This document shows, one piece after another, positions 55,200 through 64,000 of a stretch of DNA of 64,000 nt. The position numbers and the translations under genes were made by a program. Source of the DNA: JAKAGZ01 sp963772675 (GTDB taxonomy: Bacteria; Bacteroidota; Ignavibacteria; Ignavibacteriales; Ignavibacteriaceae); the NCBI GenBank assembly GCA_963772675.1, contig CAVYYF010000003.1:177664-241663 (forward strand), written 5' to 3'. Position 1 is the first letter of the stretch. Each line of letters starts with the position of its first letter. Under the pieces are notes generated by a model that was given only the letters and a program-made list of their open reading frames with translations, made no database searches and was not told the origin of the DNA.

Positions 55200-58100
55200 T
55201 ATACTTCCTCCGAGTGGGTATTTCTTAATTTAGCGAGATAAGTAACGTTCGGTTTTACATTCAATTGTTCAAGAACATAGTAACCTAGTTCGTGGTTTCT
55301 GTATTTGTAGAACTCACTATTCTTATCGTTCATATCACCGAAATTAATTGCATTTGTGTTGCAAGCATCCTGACATGCAGTATGAACATTCGCTCCGATT
55401 ATATTTCTGTGTTCTCTTATCGCATCTTCACGTTCAGTTGCAATCCTCTGGATACAGAATGTACATTTCTCCATCACTCCTCTTGAGCGGACAGTCACTT
55501 CAGGATTATAAACAAGATCAAGCAATTCTTTTTGCTGGAAGCCGTCTCTAAAATGATCTCTGAAATTGAAGAAGTTAAATCTTCTTACTTTATAAGGACA
55601 GTTGTTTGAACAATATCTTGTACCAACACACCTGTTGTAAACCATCTGGTTCAAACCATCTTTACTATGAGTAGTAGCAGCAACAGGACAAACATTCTCA
55701 CAGGGAGCGTTGTCACACTGCTGGCATAACATCGGCTGCGTACTAACAATCGGATCATCTTCCGAACCCGAATAATAAGTATCGATTCTCAGCCACTGCA
55801 TTTCCCTTCCAACAGCTACTTGATCTTTACCAACTACAGGATTATTATTTTCTGCAATGCAGGCAACTACGCAGTCGCTGCATCCAGTACATTTATTCAG
55901 ATCAATTGACATTGCCCATTTAACACCGGTAAAGTAACCAGGATGTTTTGGATAAATCTCATCAACAGGCGCTTCTTCACTCATCTCAGCAATAAACTTA
56001 GGATTCTTTAGATATTCCTTAACAGTTCCTTCTTTAATTATATGTCTTTCACCAAGAGTATTATCGTTAGGTGAATGTTCAAAGAGATGATGTTCCTGAG
56101 CTGAAACTAATTTATAGCTTCCGTCGCCTTTCTTAATATTAGCAGATGTAAACAACCAGGCCGAACCTTTCGCATCTTTAGATAATAAAACATTTGCGTT
56201 GAATCCTGTTCCTTTTCCTACTTCTCCGACAACCGTTCTGCCCCAGCCTGTTTCGATTGCAATCGTGTTATCAGCACAACCCGGCTGAACTAAAACCGGA
56301 ATTTCTAATGTTCTCTTTCCAATCGTTACTGAGATCTTATCATTACTTTCTACGCCTAAAGTTTTCGCTGTATTCTGTGAAATTGACGCATAATTGTCCC
56401 ACGTCATTTTAGATACAGGGTGAGGAAGTTCCTGCAACCAACCATTATTCAAATACTTTCCATCTCCAAGAGAATAGCTTTCATTCAGAACAACAGCGTA
56501 TCCGGATAATTTAGAATTGGTTTTATTTATTCCATTTAAGGCTGAATTGTTAAATTTACCGAATGTTTTTGCCGAGTCATTTGTTAAAACAATTCCTTCC
56601 TGAAGTGCACCGTACCAGAATTCCTTAAATGGCAATCTTGATTTTAATGAAGGATAAACATTGCTTTCCCAATTCTTCATTAAATATTCATGATACATTG
56701 TATCGCTAAACTTACTATTTGCTCCACCGATCCAGTTTAAAAGGACAGCTTCTTTTTCTCTTGTATTGTAGATAGCCGCAATAACAGGTTGTTGAAGAGA
56801 AGAAAATCCAGTTCTTGTTTTTGCATCGCCCCATGATTCAAACGGATGATTAATTGGCAAAGTATAATGACCTGCAGCCGACGAATCATTTGCGCTTTCA
56901 GTTAATGAAATAACTGTAGGAACTTTCTTCAAAGCATCAGCATAACCAAGATCGTTTGGCAAATGATAAACCGGATCAGAATCAAAATGAATTACTGTTC
57001 CGACCTTACCTGAATTCATATCTGATACAAGCGATTCTAATTCTTCCTTGCTGCTTAAAGGTTGAGCTGAATAAACATCTGAATCAGTTCTGAATAATTT
57101 TGTATTTCCAAGAATATCATTTAACAGGTTTACCGCGATGTGTGTGTTTTCTGATAAAATTCTACCTGCGTAAACAATCGCGTTACCTTTATTGTTTACA
57201 AGATCATCAACCAGGTATTTTAATTTCTTAGTGTTAAGTGAATATGTTTTTGCGAAATTATTTAACGAGAAATTTGAAAGATCAATTGGTAACTCGTACG
57301 CTGTTCTCCTTGCAACTTCTTTCAAGAGGCTTAATACAAATTCGTTCTGTGCATCGGGCCTGAGCTTTAACCGATAATCTGCGTTCATTCCTGTCTGAGA
57401 CATATTGCCTTCAACAACATAAAGTCTGTTGAAGTTTTTCGCATCACTAACTTCCCTTCCTTCTGTAAACATCCTGGAATTTTCAACTTTGTTTCCATCG
57501 ACTCCAAGGAAATCGGCTTCCAATGCGACAATTACTTTTGCTTCGTTCCATTTTATTAAAGGATAATAATCAGTTCCGTAACATTTCTTCCAGGCAGAAT
57601 TTCTTACTTCATCGTTAAACAATTCATAAGAATAAACTTTTGTCCCGGGATATTTTGCTGCAAAATCATCTAATGTTTTTTTAGTAGTTGGTGAGAGTAT
57701 CTTCGAAGAAATAATTGCAATTTCTTTCCCGGCATTAGCAGTTAAAGCATTAACAATTTCCGAATCTGCTTGCTGCCAGGTAGTTTTAAAAATTCCCCGC
57801 TCCTTGCTTTCTTCATCGGGTTTTGTAATCTATCCGGATCATATAAGTTTAAAACACTTGCCTGACCAATTGCGTTTATCTTTCCTTTACTTACCGGATG
57901 ATCCGGGTTTCCGTCAACCTTGATCGGCCTTCCCTCGCGGGTCTTAATTATAATTCCCTGCGAAATAGATCCGTAATTAAAAGTAGAAGCATAATATTTT
58001 GGTTTACCGACAACAGTATCTTCCGGCATTTTTGTGTAAGGAATAATTTCTCCCTTGTCCCTGTAATCGGAACAACCTACACCCGCTAATGCTGCTGAAG

Positions 58101-58305
58101 CACCTACTAGTGCTAAAAATTTACGCCTGGAAACTCTGGATAATTTTGACGGATCGAAATCATCGGTAGCGCCTTCTTGAAATTCGTTATGGCTGGAAGC
58201 AATTAAAGCAGGGTCTTTATGTAACTCCGCAAAACTGCGCCAGTAGTTCTGATCCTTTTCCTGTTTTATTTCTTCGTTATTTGTTCCGTCCTTAACTTCA
58301 GACAT
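55199..58305 (-). CDS. actB: Alternative complex III iron-sulfur/molybdopterin-like subunit ActB, frame interrupted
   Basis: The gene encodes about 1035 residues if read through a -1 shift at 57784-57790. The N-terminal part has a Tat signal (SRRKFLALVGA) and a conserved Cys in VGCSDY; a degenerate molybdopterin-oxidoreductase domain follows (no evident metal ligand); the C-terminal part has four cysteine motifs (CTGCSDCVVAC, CQQCDNAPCENVC, CVGTRYCSNNC, CTFC with CQDAC) for iron-sulfur clusters. At the junction GAATTTTTAAAACTACC, the zero frame ends 23 codons later (IRKLLML), whereas the -1 frame continues TTWQQADSEIV. One missing A, or -1 slippage on T-TTA-AAA, would both restore it. ATG 58305 has AGGTGG upstream. 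Confidence 0.88.
55207..55211 (-). promoter_or_regulatory. Ribosome-binding site that supports the GTG start of actC
   Basis: GGAGG on the minus strand lies 7 bases before GTG 55199, inside the last codons of actB. It favours this GTG over the ATG codons further into the gene. Confidence 0.75.
57784..57790 (-). other. Heptamer TTTAAAA at the actB frame break
   Basis: On the coding strand the codons GAA TTT TTA AAA CTA are followed in the zero frame by a stop 19 codons after the CTA-CCT junction; the -1 frame carries the conserved ActB sequence. The phase T-TTA-AAA matches an X-XXY-YYZ slippery site. A one-base homopolymer error gives the same picture. Confidence 0.55.
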
Positions 58306-58516
58306 TATTACCACCTATATTTTTTCTGCTTACAGCCAGTGGATTTACTTTCACGCGGCTGTTGGTTTTCTCAGCTTTGTTTGAATTGATCTTCTTTGAA
58401 AATAATTTAAACGGCAGTGATCTCAGGGCAAAATATCCTGCAACTCCCGCACCCAGGCTGATAAAGAAATTTTTCCTTTTCATTCTTTTATCGAAGTTCA
58501 GATTTTTTAATTCCAT
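58298..58516 (-). CDS. Small hypothetical protein between actA and actB
   Basis: A 72-residue protein. Residues 11-30 hold KRMKRKNFFISLGAGVAG, a basic stretch and hydrophobic segment that resembles a Tat-like signal or a membrane anchor, followed by a basic, Asn- and Lys-rich tail (KKINSNKAEKTNSRVK). It lies 17 bases after actA and its stop overlaps the actB start by eight bases (ATGTCTGA). The tight coupling indicates a real gene, probably a small accessory or assembly protein of ACIII. I have no family name for it. Confidence 0.65.
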   Translation of the reverse strand: MELKNLNFDKRMKRKNFFISLGAGVAGYFALRSLPFKLFSKKINSNKAEKTNSRVKVNPLAVSRKNIGGNNV

Positions 58517-58533
58517 CTTTCTTTAACTCCGGT

Positions 58534-59106
58534 TTAACGATGACAGGCCCAGCAATTGTCCGGACCGTTTTTAACATTCTTTAAATAAGGTAATTTTTTC
58601 TGAGCATTCCTGTGGCAATCCAGGCAGGCTCCCATAGTAAACGAATTCATTTGCCCGATATGATCCATATTCCTTACATCTCCGTGACAGCTTGAACAAT
58701 CAATACCGGAGTTTACGTGAACACTGTGATTGAAATAAACAAAACCGGGAACCCTGTGAATTCTCTTCCACGGTAGAGCTATACCTTCGTTATAATACTT
58801 TGTTAATTTTTTTATTTCGGGTCGATCTTTGCGGGCTATAGTGTGACAGTTCATACAAGTTGAAACAGCAGGCACCATCGCATGCCTTGATTTCTCCACA
58901 CCCGTGTGACAATACTGGCAATCAATTTTCATTAATCCGGCGTGAAGTTTATGTGAAAAATTTATCGGTTGAACCGGAGTGTAACCAACTCCGTCTCTTT
59001 CGGCTCTTGAAGCAAAGTATGTAAGTGTAAATGAAGCTAATATGACAAAGATGGTGATGGGTAATCGGACTCTTAGAATATAATCCAGAAAAGATTTTTT
59101 CATCAT
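58534..59106 (-). CDS. actA: Alternative complex III pentaheme cytochrome c subunit ActA
   Basis: A 190-residue multiheme cytochrome with one N-terminal helix (about 14-33). Five heme motifs CxxCH begin at residues 63 (CQYCH), 84 (CMNCH), 137 (CSSCH), 161 (CLDCH) and 185 (CWACH), the number known for ActA. Two further conserved His (NHSVH, NFSHKLH) may be axial ligands. It is the first gene of the ACIII cluster. ATG 59106 and ATG 59103 are adjacent; AAAGGT lies 4 bases upstream of the first. Confidence 0.96.
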   Translation of the reverse strand: MMKKSFLDYILRVRLPITIFVILASFTLTYFASRAERDGVGYTPVQPINFSHKLHAGLMKIDCQYCHTGVEKSRHAMVPAVSTCMNCHTIARKDRPEIKKLTKYYNEGIALPWKRIHRVPGFVYFNHSVHVNSGIDCSSCHGDVRNMDHIGQMNSFTMGACLDCHRNAQKKLPYLKNVKNGPDNCWACHR

Positions 59107-59434
59107 TTACCTTTTGAGTTACAAGCGATTTTTTTAGAAGAAATTATGTTCATAACAACATCAATAAGTCTGCTCTAAAAAACTTTGGACTTGAATAAAA
59201 TAATTTTGTGGTATTGTTAAGAATAAATTTGATGCGGTTAAAAGGCTGCCGCAAATGATTAATTAAATAAAAAAAATTTAACAAATCTTAGTCGATAAAA
59301 CTAAAGAATTACATTTTTAAAACAAAGAATCCCAGGAGAAAATTTAGTACTATTTTTTATTTTTTTGAACTTCTGGGTCATAATTTATTTGTTGTAATTT
59401 TTAACACTTAGCAACGCTTTACTACCTCATATTT
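59107..59434. promoter_or_regulatory. Upstream region of the ACIII operon
   Basis: A 328-base AT-rich gap between the glcF stop and actA. It should contain the promoter of the large respiratory operon. There is a run of A and T tracts (59265-59380) but no coding potential; I see no clear hairpin terminator for actA's upstream neighbours and no operator I can name. Confidence 0.4.
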
Positions 59435-60748
59435 TCATTTATGAGAATCAGAAACCTCTATCATATTCTTTAACAGTGTCACCGGGTGCTTTATTTCAAA
59501 TTCACAATTGAACCTTTTAGCACCGTAAACCAACTGTGTTATACAACCCGGATTCCCGGTCACCACAATTGAAGCACCGGTCCTTTTAATATTTCCGATC
59601 TTGTTTTTCAGGAAATACAGAGCATCTTCGAAGCGGGTTACATTATAAATACCGGCACTGCCGCAGCAAGTATCAGAACATTCCATTTCTACTAACTCTA
59701 AACCCTGAATAGATTTTAATAGTTCCCTTGGCTCTTTTGTGATCTTTTGCGAATGTGCCAGATGACAGGCATCATGGTAAGTAATAGTTGCATTAAAATT
59801 TCCCGGCCCTGAAGCTGGTCGTTTATCGCAAAGGAATTCAGAAACATCTCTTACTCTATTTGAAAATATTTTTGCTTTCTCAGAATAGTCCGGATCGTCT
59901 TTAAATAAGTCTCCATACTCTTTCATAAATGCACCGCACCCGGCTGAGTTTGAAATCAAATATTCGTATTCACTTTGTACAAATGAATCTATATTTTTTT
60001 TCGCAAGTGTGCGTGCAAATTCGATATCACCGTTGTGCGCATGCAGCGACCCGCAGCAAACCTGGTTTTGTGGAGTAAATACTTCGCAACCAAATTCTTT
60101 GAGCACATCAATAGTATCTATATTAATATCCGCAAAGGCTACGTTCATTATACATCCGTAATGGAATGCTGTCTTATATTTTGCGTCCGCTTCAGGTCTT
60201 GATATCTCAGGTATCTTTTCATCGCTGAAGAAATCAGAAATTTTGGGAGAGAGTTTTGAAATTTCAGGTAAATTCTTCGAGAATATTTTTAATATGCCGG
60301 AATTTTCAAAAAAGTTTTTTAAGAATGAACGTTGATAAAACCTCAGGAACTTAGCAAACAATTTCAAATTGCTTTTGTCGGCCAATATTTTTCTCAGCAG
60401 GAATCTTTTAACCTGAATTTTAAAGAAAGTGTTTTTATATTTCTCATCAACTACTACTCTTGCTGATTCGACAAGTTTTCCGTATTTAACTCCTGCGGGA
60501 CAAGCCGTTTCACAGGCCTGGCAATCGAGACAAAAATTCATTTCCTCCGCAAACAGATCAGATATTGGTAACTCACCCTGCGATACTGATTTTATCATTT
60601 TTATTCTACCGCGCGGAGAAGATCTTTCATTTTTTGTTAAGTCGTAGGTAGGGCAGACAGCCAAACACATTCCGCAATGAATACACTGAGACAAAACATC
60701 ATCCGAAGGAAGAATATCGGAAGAGATATTTAATGAATAATCTGTCAT
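59435..60748 (-). CDS. glcF: Glycolate oxidase iron-sulfur subunit GlcF-like ((Fe-S)-binding oxidoreductase)
   Basis: A 437-residue protein with two ferredoxin-type [4Fe-4S] motifs near the N-terminus: C22, C25, C28, C32 (CIHCGMCLAVCP) and C73, C76, C79, C83 (CLDCQACETACP), and two CCG-type domains (HYGCIMNVAFAD with QVCCGSLHAHNG; then CSDTCCGSAGIYN). It should take electrons from the flavoprotein GlcD and pass them to the quinone pool or another acceptor. It overlaps glcD by four bases (ATGA). D-lactate or another 2-hydroxyacid is an equally possible substrate of the complex. Confidence 0.93.
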   Translation of the reverse strand: MTDYSLNISSDILPSDDVLSQCIHCGMCLAVCPTYDLTKNERSSPRGRIKMIKSVSQGELPISDLFAEEMNFCLDCQACETACPAGVKYGKLVESARVVVDEKYKNTFFKIQVKRFLLRKILADKSNLKLFAKFLRFYQRSFLKNFFENSGILKIFSKNLPEISKLSPKISDFFSDEKIPEISRPEADAKYKTAFHYGCIMNVAFADINIDTIDVLKEFGCEVFTPQNQVCCGSLHAHNGDIEFARTLAKKNIDSFVQSEYEYLISNSAGCGAFMKEYGDLFKDDPDYSEKAKIFSNRVRDVSEFLCDKRPASGPGNFNATITYHDACHLAHSQKITKEPRELLKSIQGLELVEMECSDTCCGSAGIYNVTRFEDALYFLKNKIGNIKRTGASIVVTGNPGCITQLVYGAKRFNCEFEIKHPVTLLKNMIEVSDSHK

Positions 60749-62184
60749 TGATTATTTTTTAAGATTTGTTCGCGACTGTACGGCAAAGCGCCTTCGCAGC
60801 GAGGAGCGATTGAAAATATTTTACCGGGATTCAGAATATTATTCTCATCGATCACTGATTTTATTTTTTTCATCATTTCGATGCCTGGTATTCCGGCGAC
60901 CTTTTCGAGGAATTGTTTTTTAGCAAGCCCGGTTCCGTGCTCGCCCGTAATTGTTCCGCCGAGTTTTATCGCTTCGTTAAAAATAAAATCGAATGCTTTG
61001 TGTGCCCTGTCGATTTCGTTTTTATCTCTTTCGTCTGTCAGGCAGGTTGGATGCAGGTTGCCATCCCCCGCGTGACCAAAGTTGCCGAAAGTTACATTAT
61101 ACTTCTTCCCTGCTTCCGTTACCTTTTCAATCATTACAGGTAATTCACTTCTCGGAACTGTCGCGTCTTCAAGAATTGTTGTTGGCCGAACTCTCGCCAG
61201 CGCACTGAAAGCGCTTCTTCGCGCTGACTTTAGCGTTAATGCCTCGTTTATATCCGTTGCAGTTTTCACAGCAGAAGCATTATTCTTTTTCAAAATATTT
61301 TTGATTATTTCTGCATCTTCTCCAACGATGCTTCCCCTCCCGTCAACTTCTATCAATAATATAGCTTCGCTGTTTCTCGGTAAACCAACCTTCGTAAAAT
61401 CCTCAACACAATTGATTGTGGTGTTGTCTAAAAATTCCATCATCGAAGGTGTAATGTGCGAAGCAATGATATCCGATACAGCTTTTGCAGAATCCGTAAG
61501 TTTGTTGAAATAAGCGAGAATCGTAATTGCCTGTGAAGGTGAAGGTATAAGTTTTAATAATATTTTTGTGATGATGCCGAGCGTTCCTTCACTGCCCACA
61601 ATAAAATCCCTGAGATTATACCCTGCTGTATCTTTCATATTCTTCCCGCCGGTTTTTAAAAGATCACCGTTGGGCAGAATCATTTCTGTGCCGAGCACAT
61701 AATTTTTTGTAACGCCGTATTTCAATCCACGCAGTCCACCTGCATTGTTTGCAACGTTACCTCCGATTGTGCAGACATTCATACTCCCCGGGTCGGGCGG
61801 GTAAAAAAGTCCGAGCTTCTCAACTTCTTTTTGCAGGTTTCCTGTTACAACTCCGGGCTGAACGGTTACCGTTAAATTATTGTTGTCGATCTCCAGAATT
61901 TTATTCCATTTTGTCATTACAAGCACAACACAGTTCTCAACAGGAATTGCGCCGCCGCTTAAACCTGTCCCCGCTCCTCTAGGTACAATGTTGAACGATT
62001 CCTGGTTTGCCAGCTTTAAAATTTTAGAAATTTGTTCTTCATTTTCAGGAAAGACAACCGCTTCCGGCAGTTGTTTTAACAAAGGAGTGGCATCGAAGGA
62101 ATAGCAAAGGCGGTCTTCTTCCGAATCAAAGCAATTATTTGGACCAACTATTTGCTTGATCTTTTGTTTTGCAGCTGTGTTCAT
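60745..62184 (-). CDS. glcD: FAD-linked oxidase GlcD-like (glycolate or D-2-hydroxyacid oxidase subunit)
   Basis: A 479-residue flavoprotein of the VAO/PCMH family. The FAD-binding PCMH domain occupies about residues 38-215 with PRGAGTGLSGGAIP and the GGNVANNAGG loop; a GlcD-type C-terminal domain follows with GNFGHAGDGNLHPT and ends LNPGKIF. It oxidises a 2-hydroxy acid such as glycolate or D-lactate. GlcE, present in the E. coli complex, is absent, so this is a two-subunit version. The upstream region is shared with the divergent gene at 62520. Confidence 0.93.
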   Translation of the reverse strand: MNTAAKQKIKQIVGPNNCFDSEEDRLCYSFDATPLLKQLPEAVVFPENEEQISKILKLANQESFNIVPRGAGTGLSGGAIPVENCVVLVMTKWNKILEIDNNNLTVTVQPGVVTGNLQKEVEKLGLFYPPDPGSMNVCTIGGNVANNAGGLRGLKYGVTKNYVLGTEMILPNGDLLKTGGKNMKDTAGYNLRDFIVGSEGTLGIITKILLKLIPSPSQAITILAYFNKLTDSAKAVSDIIASHITPSMMEFLDNTTINCVEDFTKVGLPRNSEAILLIEVDGRGSIVGEDAEIIKNILKKNNASAVKTATDINEALTLKSARRSAFSALARVRPTTILEDATVPRSELPVMIEKVTEAGKKYNVTFGNFGHAGDGNLHPTCLTDERDKNEIDRAHKAFDFIFNEAIKLGGTITGEHGTGLAKKQFLEKVAGIPGIEMMKKIKSVIDENNILNPGKIFSIAPRCEGALPYSREQILKNNQ

Positions 62185-62519
62185 TCTAAAAGCCTGCTAA
62201 ATGATTAGCTTAAATTAATATTCTTTTTACAATATAAAAGGAAAACGTCACAGTGTTTTAGGCCATCCTGAACTTGTTTAAGGATCTCCCGAATAACTCT
62301 TGCTTAAATTCCCTTCATTGCTTAAGTTATGATAAAAGAATTGGCAACTTCCTACTCCAAAAGCCGGGAAAACAGCCGGCACTTCTTGTTAGGGGAGCTT
62401 TCAAAATGTAATCTTGTTAAATTGAAATCAGGTAAATACGTAGACATGAATTTGCTTACCTGTCTATAGTTCCTTTAAATGTTAGTTTCACATTTATATT
62501 AAAAAAGGGGGTGAACAAA
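62185..62519. promoter_or_regulatory. Divergent region with possible structured leader upstream of the 62520 gene
   Basis: A 335-base gap holding the promoters of glcD (minus) and the secreted gene (plus). Two structures are visible on the plus strand: a hairpin GCCGG/CCGGC (62363-62367 with 62376-62380) flanked by CTCC/GGAG (62355-62358 with 62394-62397), and crossing pairs GGTAA/TTACC (62431-62435 with 62456-62460) and TAGACA/TGTCTA (62441-62446 with 62461-62466), an arrangement that could form a pseudoknot. No known riboswitch family was recognised. Confidence 0.35.
62507..62514 (+). promoter_or_regulatory. Ribosome-binding site that sets the start of the 62520 gene
   Basis: GGGGGTGA ends 5 bases before ATG 62520. 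An in-frame GTG at 62511 lies within this site and is therefore unlikely to be the start. Confidence 0.75.
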
Positions 62520-63827
62520 ATGGTTAAATTAATTTTAGTCATTCTTTTAGTCGGACTTATCTCATGTCCTTATAATTATTCTCAACAGGAAACCTTCGGC
62601 CATAAAACACTCGATAATGATGATATAGTAAGCACTACCTTTCTTATTCAGGATGGATTTGTCCTGGATAGTGCCAATTCAAATAATCAAATATTTAGAT
62701 TCGAATACAATCAGGTAGGGAAATTATCAAGAGATATTAATATCATAACTCTCCCTGCTGTGGTAACAGTGGACGGACATCAAAAGTTGATACATATACC
62801 AGGCTGCAGAGACTTTTATTACAATAACAAAGGAGATGTTGATTCGATGGTTGCCAGTGGCTGGGATGACAGTCTGGGTATATACGTAGATAATCCTTAT
62901 GGTTATACAATCCACTATTCTTATGATAATAATGGGATGCTGCTCTCAAAAACTACTTCAAATGGAGGAGTAGTATCAAGCATGGATAAATATAGTTATG
63001 ATTCAGCAGGGAATCTTACTTCGATTCAAACGACATTCAATGGACCGGATACAGCTTATGTAATCAGAGAATATGATTCACTTACTAGATTAACAAATAT
63101 AAAAAACATTATTAACGGTACACCATCCGGTGATCAGTATACATATAGCTATGATTCATCCGGTAATGTTAATTGTCTAATCCAAACTTCTAATACCGGC
63201 AAGATTAGTAATAAATACAATTATTTTATTAAATTCGATGAATCAGGAAAAGTAGCTGACGAAACTGACTTATCTATGTTTCTATCCGATTCAACCTGGC
63301 GCGATACCTTAGAAATATCTTTCAATTATGATGAATATGGTAGGATAATTCAGATGGGCCAATTTACCTGGTTTCATTATAATCCGGACGGGAATCTTGA
63401 TTCGATGGTAATTACACATACCTTTTCCAGTGGCTATCTAGCAAATAAAGGGACGTTTGGTGATTCTTATGGAAATAGTATTACATTGCCCTCTTACTCC
63501 GGAATTAATCATTTCTATTATAGTTCATTTATCACTGGCATAGAAGCAAAGACTCTCAATAATAAGACCTATACTTTATTTCAGAATTATCCTAATCCGT
63601 TTAATCCTTCTACTACTATACGCTACTCAGTTTCTAAACCGGGACTGGTTTCAATAATTGTTTATGATCTTTTAGGGAAAAAAGTAAGGACACTGGTAAA
63701 TAAAGAACAATCCGCGGGCAATTACGCTGTACAATTCAATGCAAACGAACTTTCAAGCGGGATATATTTTTACAGAATAGAGACTGGAAATTTTGTAGAT
63801 ACTAAAAAATTACTTTTACTCAAATAA
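62520..63827 (+). CDS. Secreted YD-repeat-like protein with T9SS sorting domain
   Basis: A 435-residue exported protein: a hydrophobic signal segment (LILVILLVGLIS, with Cys at about 16), then a region with repeated tyrosine-aspartate motifs (YSYDSAGNLTSI, YSYDSSGNVNCL, NYDEYGRIIQMG, HYNPDGNLDSM) like those of Rhs/YD-repeat proteins, and a T9SS type A sorting domain at the end (NYPNPFNPST, final KLLLLK). YD repeats form beta-shells or surface fibres; no toxin domain is visible. ATG 62520 has a strong ribosome-binding site. A lipobox reading of the N-terminus (GLISC) is also possible. Confidence 0.82.
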   Translation: MVKLILVILLVGLISCPYNYSQQETFGHKTLDNDDIVSTTFLIQDGFVLDSANSNNQIFRFEYNQVGKLSRDINIITLPAVVTVDGHQKLIHIPGCRDFYYNNKGDVDSMVASGWDDSLGIYVDNPYGYTIHYSYDNNGMLLSKTTSNGGVVSSMDKYSYDSAGNLTSIQTTFNGPDTAYVIREYDSLTRLTNIKNIINGTPSGDQYTYSYDSSGNVNCLIQTSNTGKISNKYNYFIKFDESGKVADETDLSMFLSDSTWRDTLEISFNYDEYGRIIQMGQFTWFHYNPDGNLDSMVITHTFSSGYLANKGTFGDSYGNSITLPSYSGINHFYYSSFITGIEAKTLNNKTYTLFQNYPNPFNPSTTIRYSVSKPGLVSIIVYDLLGKKVRTLVNKEQSAGNYAVQFNANELSSGIYFYRIETGNFVDTKKLLLLK

Positions 63828-64000
63828 GTAAAACATATAAAAGCTTAGATATACGACGGGGAAATCTTGTCTGATGAAAATAGCTTCATCTGTGGTCATC
63901 TAGAGCCAGGGACAAAAGCACTGACTTTTTTTATTATAACAATTGGTATATTACCTGACAAATTGAATATCGAATATTTAGATAATTATAAATCCTGATC

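Noticed and set aside
57742..58314. Independent 190-residue Tat-signal protein
   Set aside because: Its sequence continues directly into the downstream ActB frame; it is the N-terminal part of one interrupted gene.
62341..62519. Known riboswitch (c-di-GMP, preQ1, fluoride, SAM-II)
   Set aside because: The conserved core sequences of these families were not found; only generic pairings are visible.

Overview
The window looks like chromosomal DNA from an AT-rich, respiring bacterium of the Bacteroidota/Chlorobi side of the tree, most likely an Ignavibacteria-like lineage. The evidence is six secreted proteins with a type IX secretion (T9SS) C-terminal sorting domain carrying the NPNPFNP motif, a PorV/PorQ-family outer-membrane protein, an alternative complex III (ACIII) plus caa3 oxidase cluster, and several strong GGAGG ribosome-binding sites. 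No insertion sequence, prophage, rRNA or CRISPR array was seen.

Layout. (1) 1-5308, minus: a MacAB-TolC-type tripartite efflux operon (TolC, MacA-like adaptor, ATPase and two permeases, the last cut by the window edge). (2) 5602-14421, minus: housekeeping and envelope genes, namely a CCA-adding enzyme, an AI-2E-family membrane protein, a membrane-anchored HELAH metallopeptidase, MurA, a Ser/Thr kinase with an extracytoplasmic beta-propeller, and its PP2C phosphatase. (3) 14766-19646, plus: tRNA-Leu(UAG), trigger factor, ClpP, then a VWA protein paired with a MoxR/ChlI-like ATPase. (4) 19648-23314, minus: an unknown lysine-rich protein and alpha-glucan phosphorylase. (5) 23517-43616, minus: a 20-kb block of exported proteins: an endonuclease/exonuclease/phosphatase, a lamin-tail/OB-fold/phospholipase-D protein, an NHL lipoprotein, a PorV-like protein, a TonB-dependent receptor, a further lipoprotein, OB-fold and LamG-like proteins. 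Most are packed as one operon. (6) 43926-44129: the C-terminal relic of an M24 aminopeptidase. (7) 44158-59106, minus: a complete ACIII (actA, a small ORF, actB, actC, an actD-actE fusion, actF, an extra cytochrome c), then Sco, coxA, coxC, cox4, coxB, ctaB and a membrane cytochrome c. (8) 59435-62184, minus: a GlcF/GlcD-type oxidase pair. (9) 62520-63827, plus: another T9SS cargo with YD-like repeats.

How it works together. ACIII takes electrons from menaquinol and the caa3 oxidase (A2 subtype by its YSHPAVY motif) passes them to oxygen, so the cell can respire aerobically; the Glc-type oxidase probably feeds the quinone pool. The secreted block combines nuclease-type catalytic domains, OB folds, T9SS export tags, a PorV-like factor and a TonB receptor. 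The best single hypothesis for an uncharacterised system here is an extracellular nucleic-acid (or phosphodiester) degradation and uptake locus.

Two genes are interrupted by single-base changes in homopolymers: actB (one A missing at a TTTAAAA site) and the 912-codon T9SS gene at 39128-41866 (one C missing, one A extra, compensating). These may be consensus errors, but actB also carries a sequence that fits a -1 frameshift signal and should be checked.
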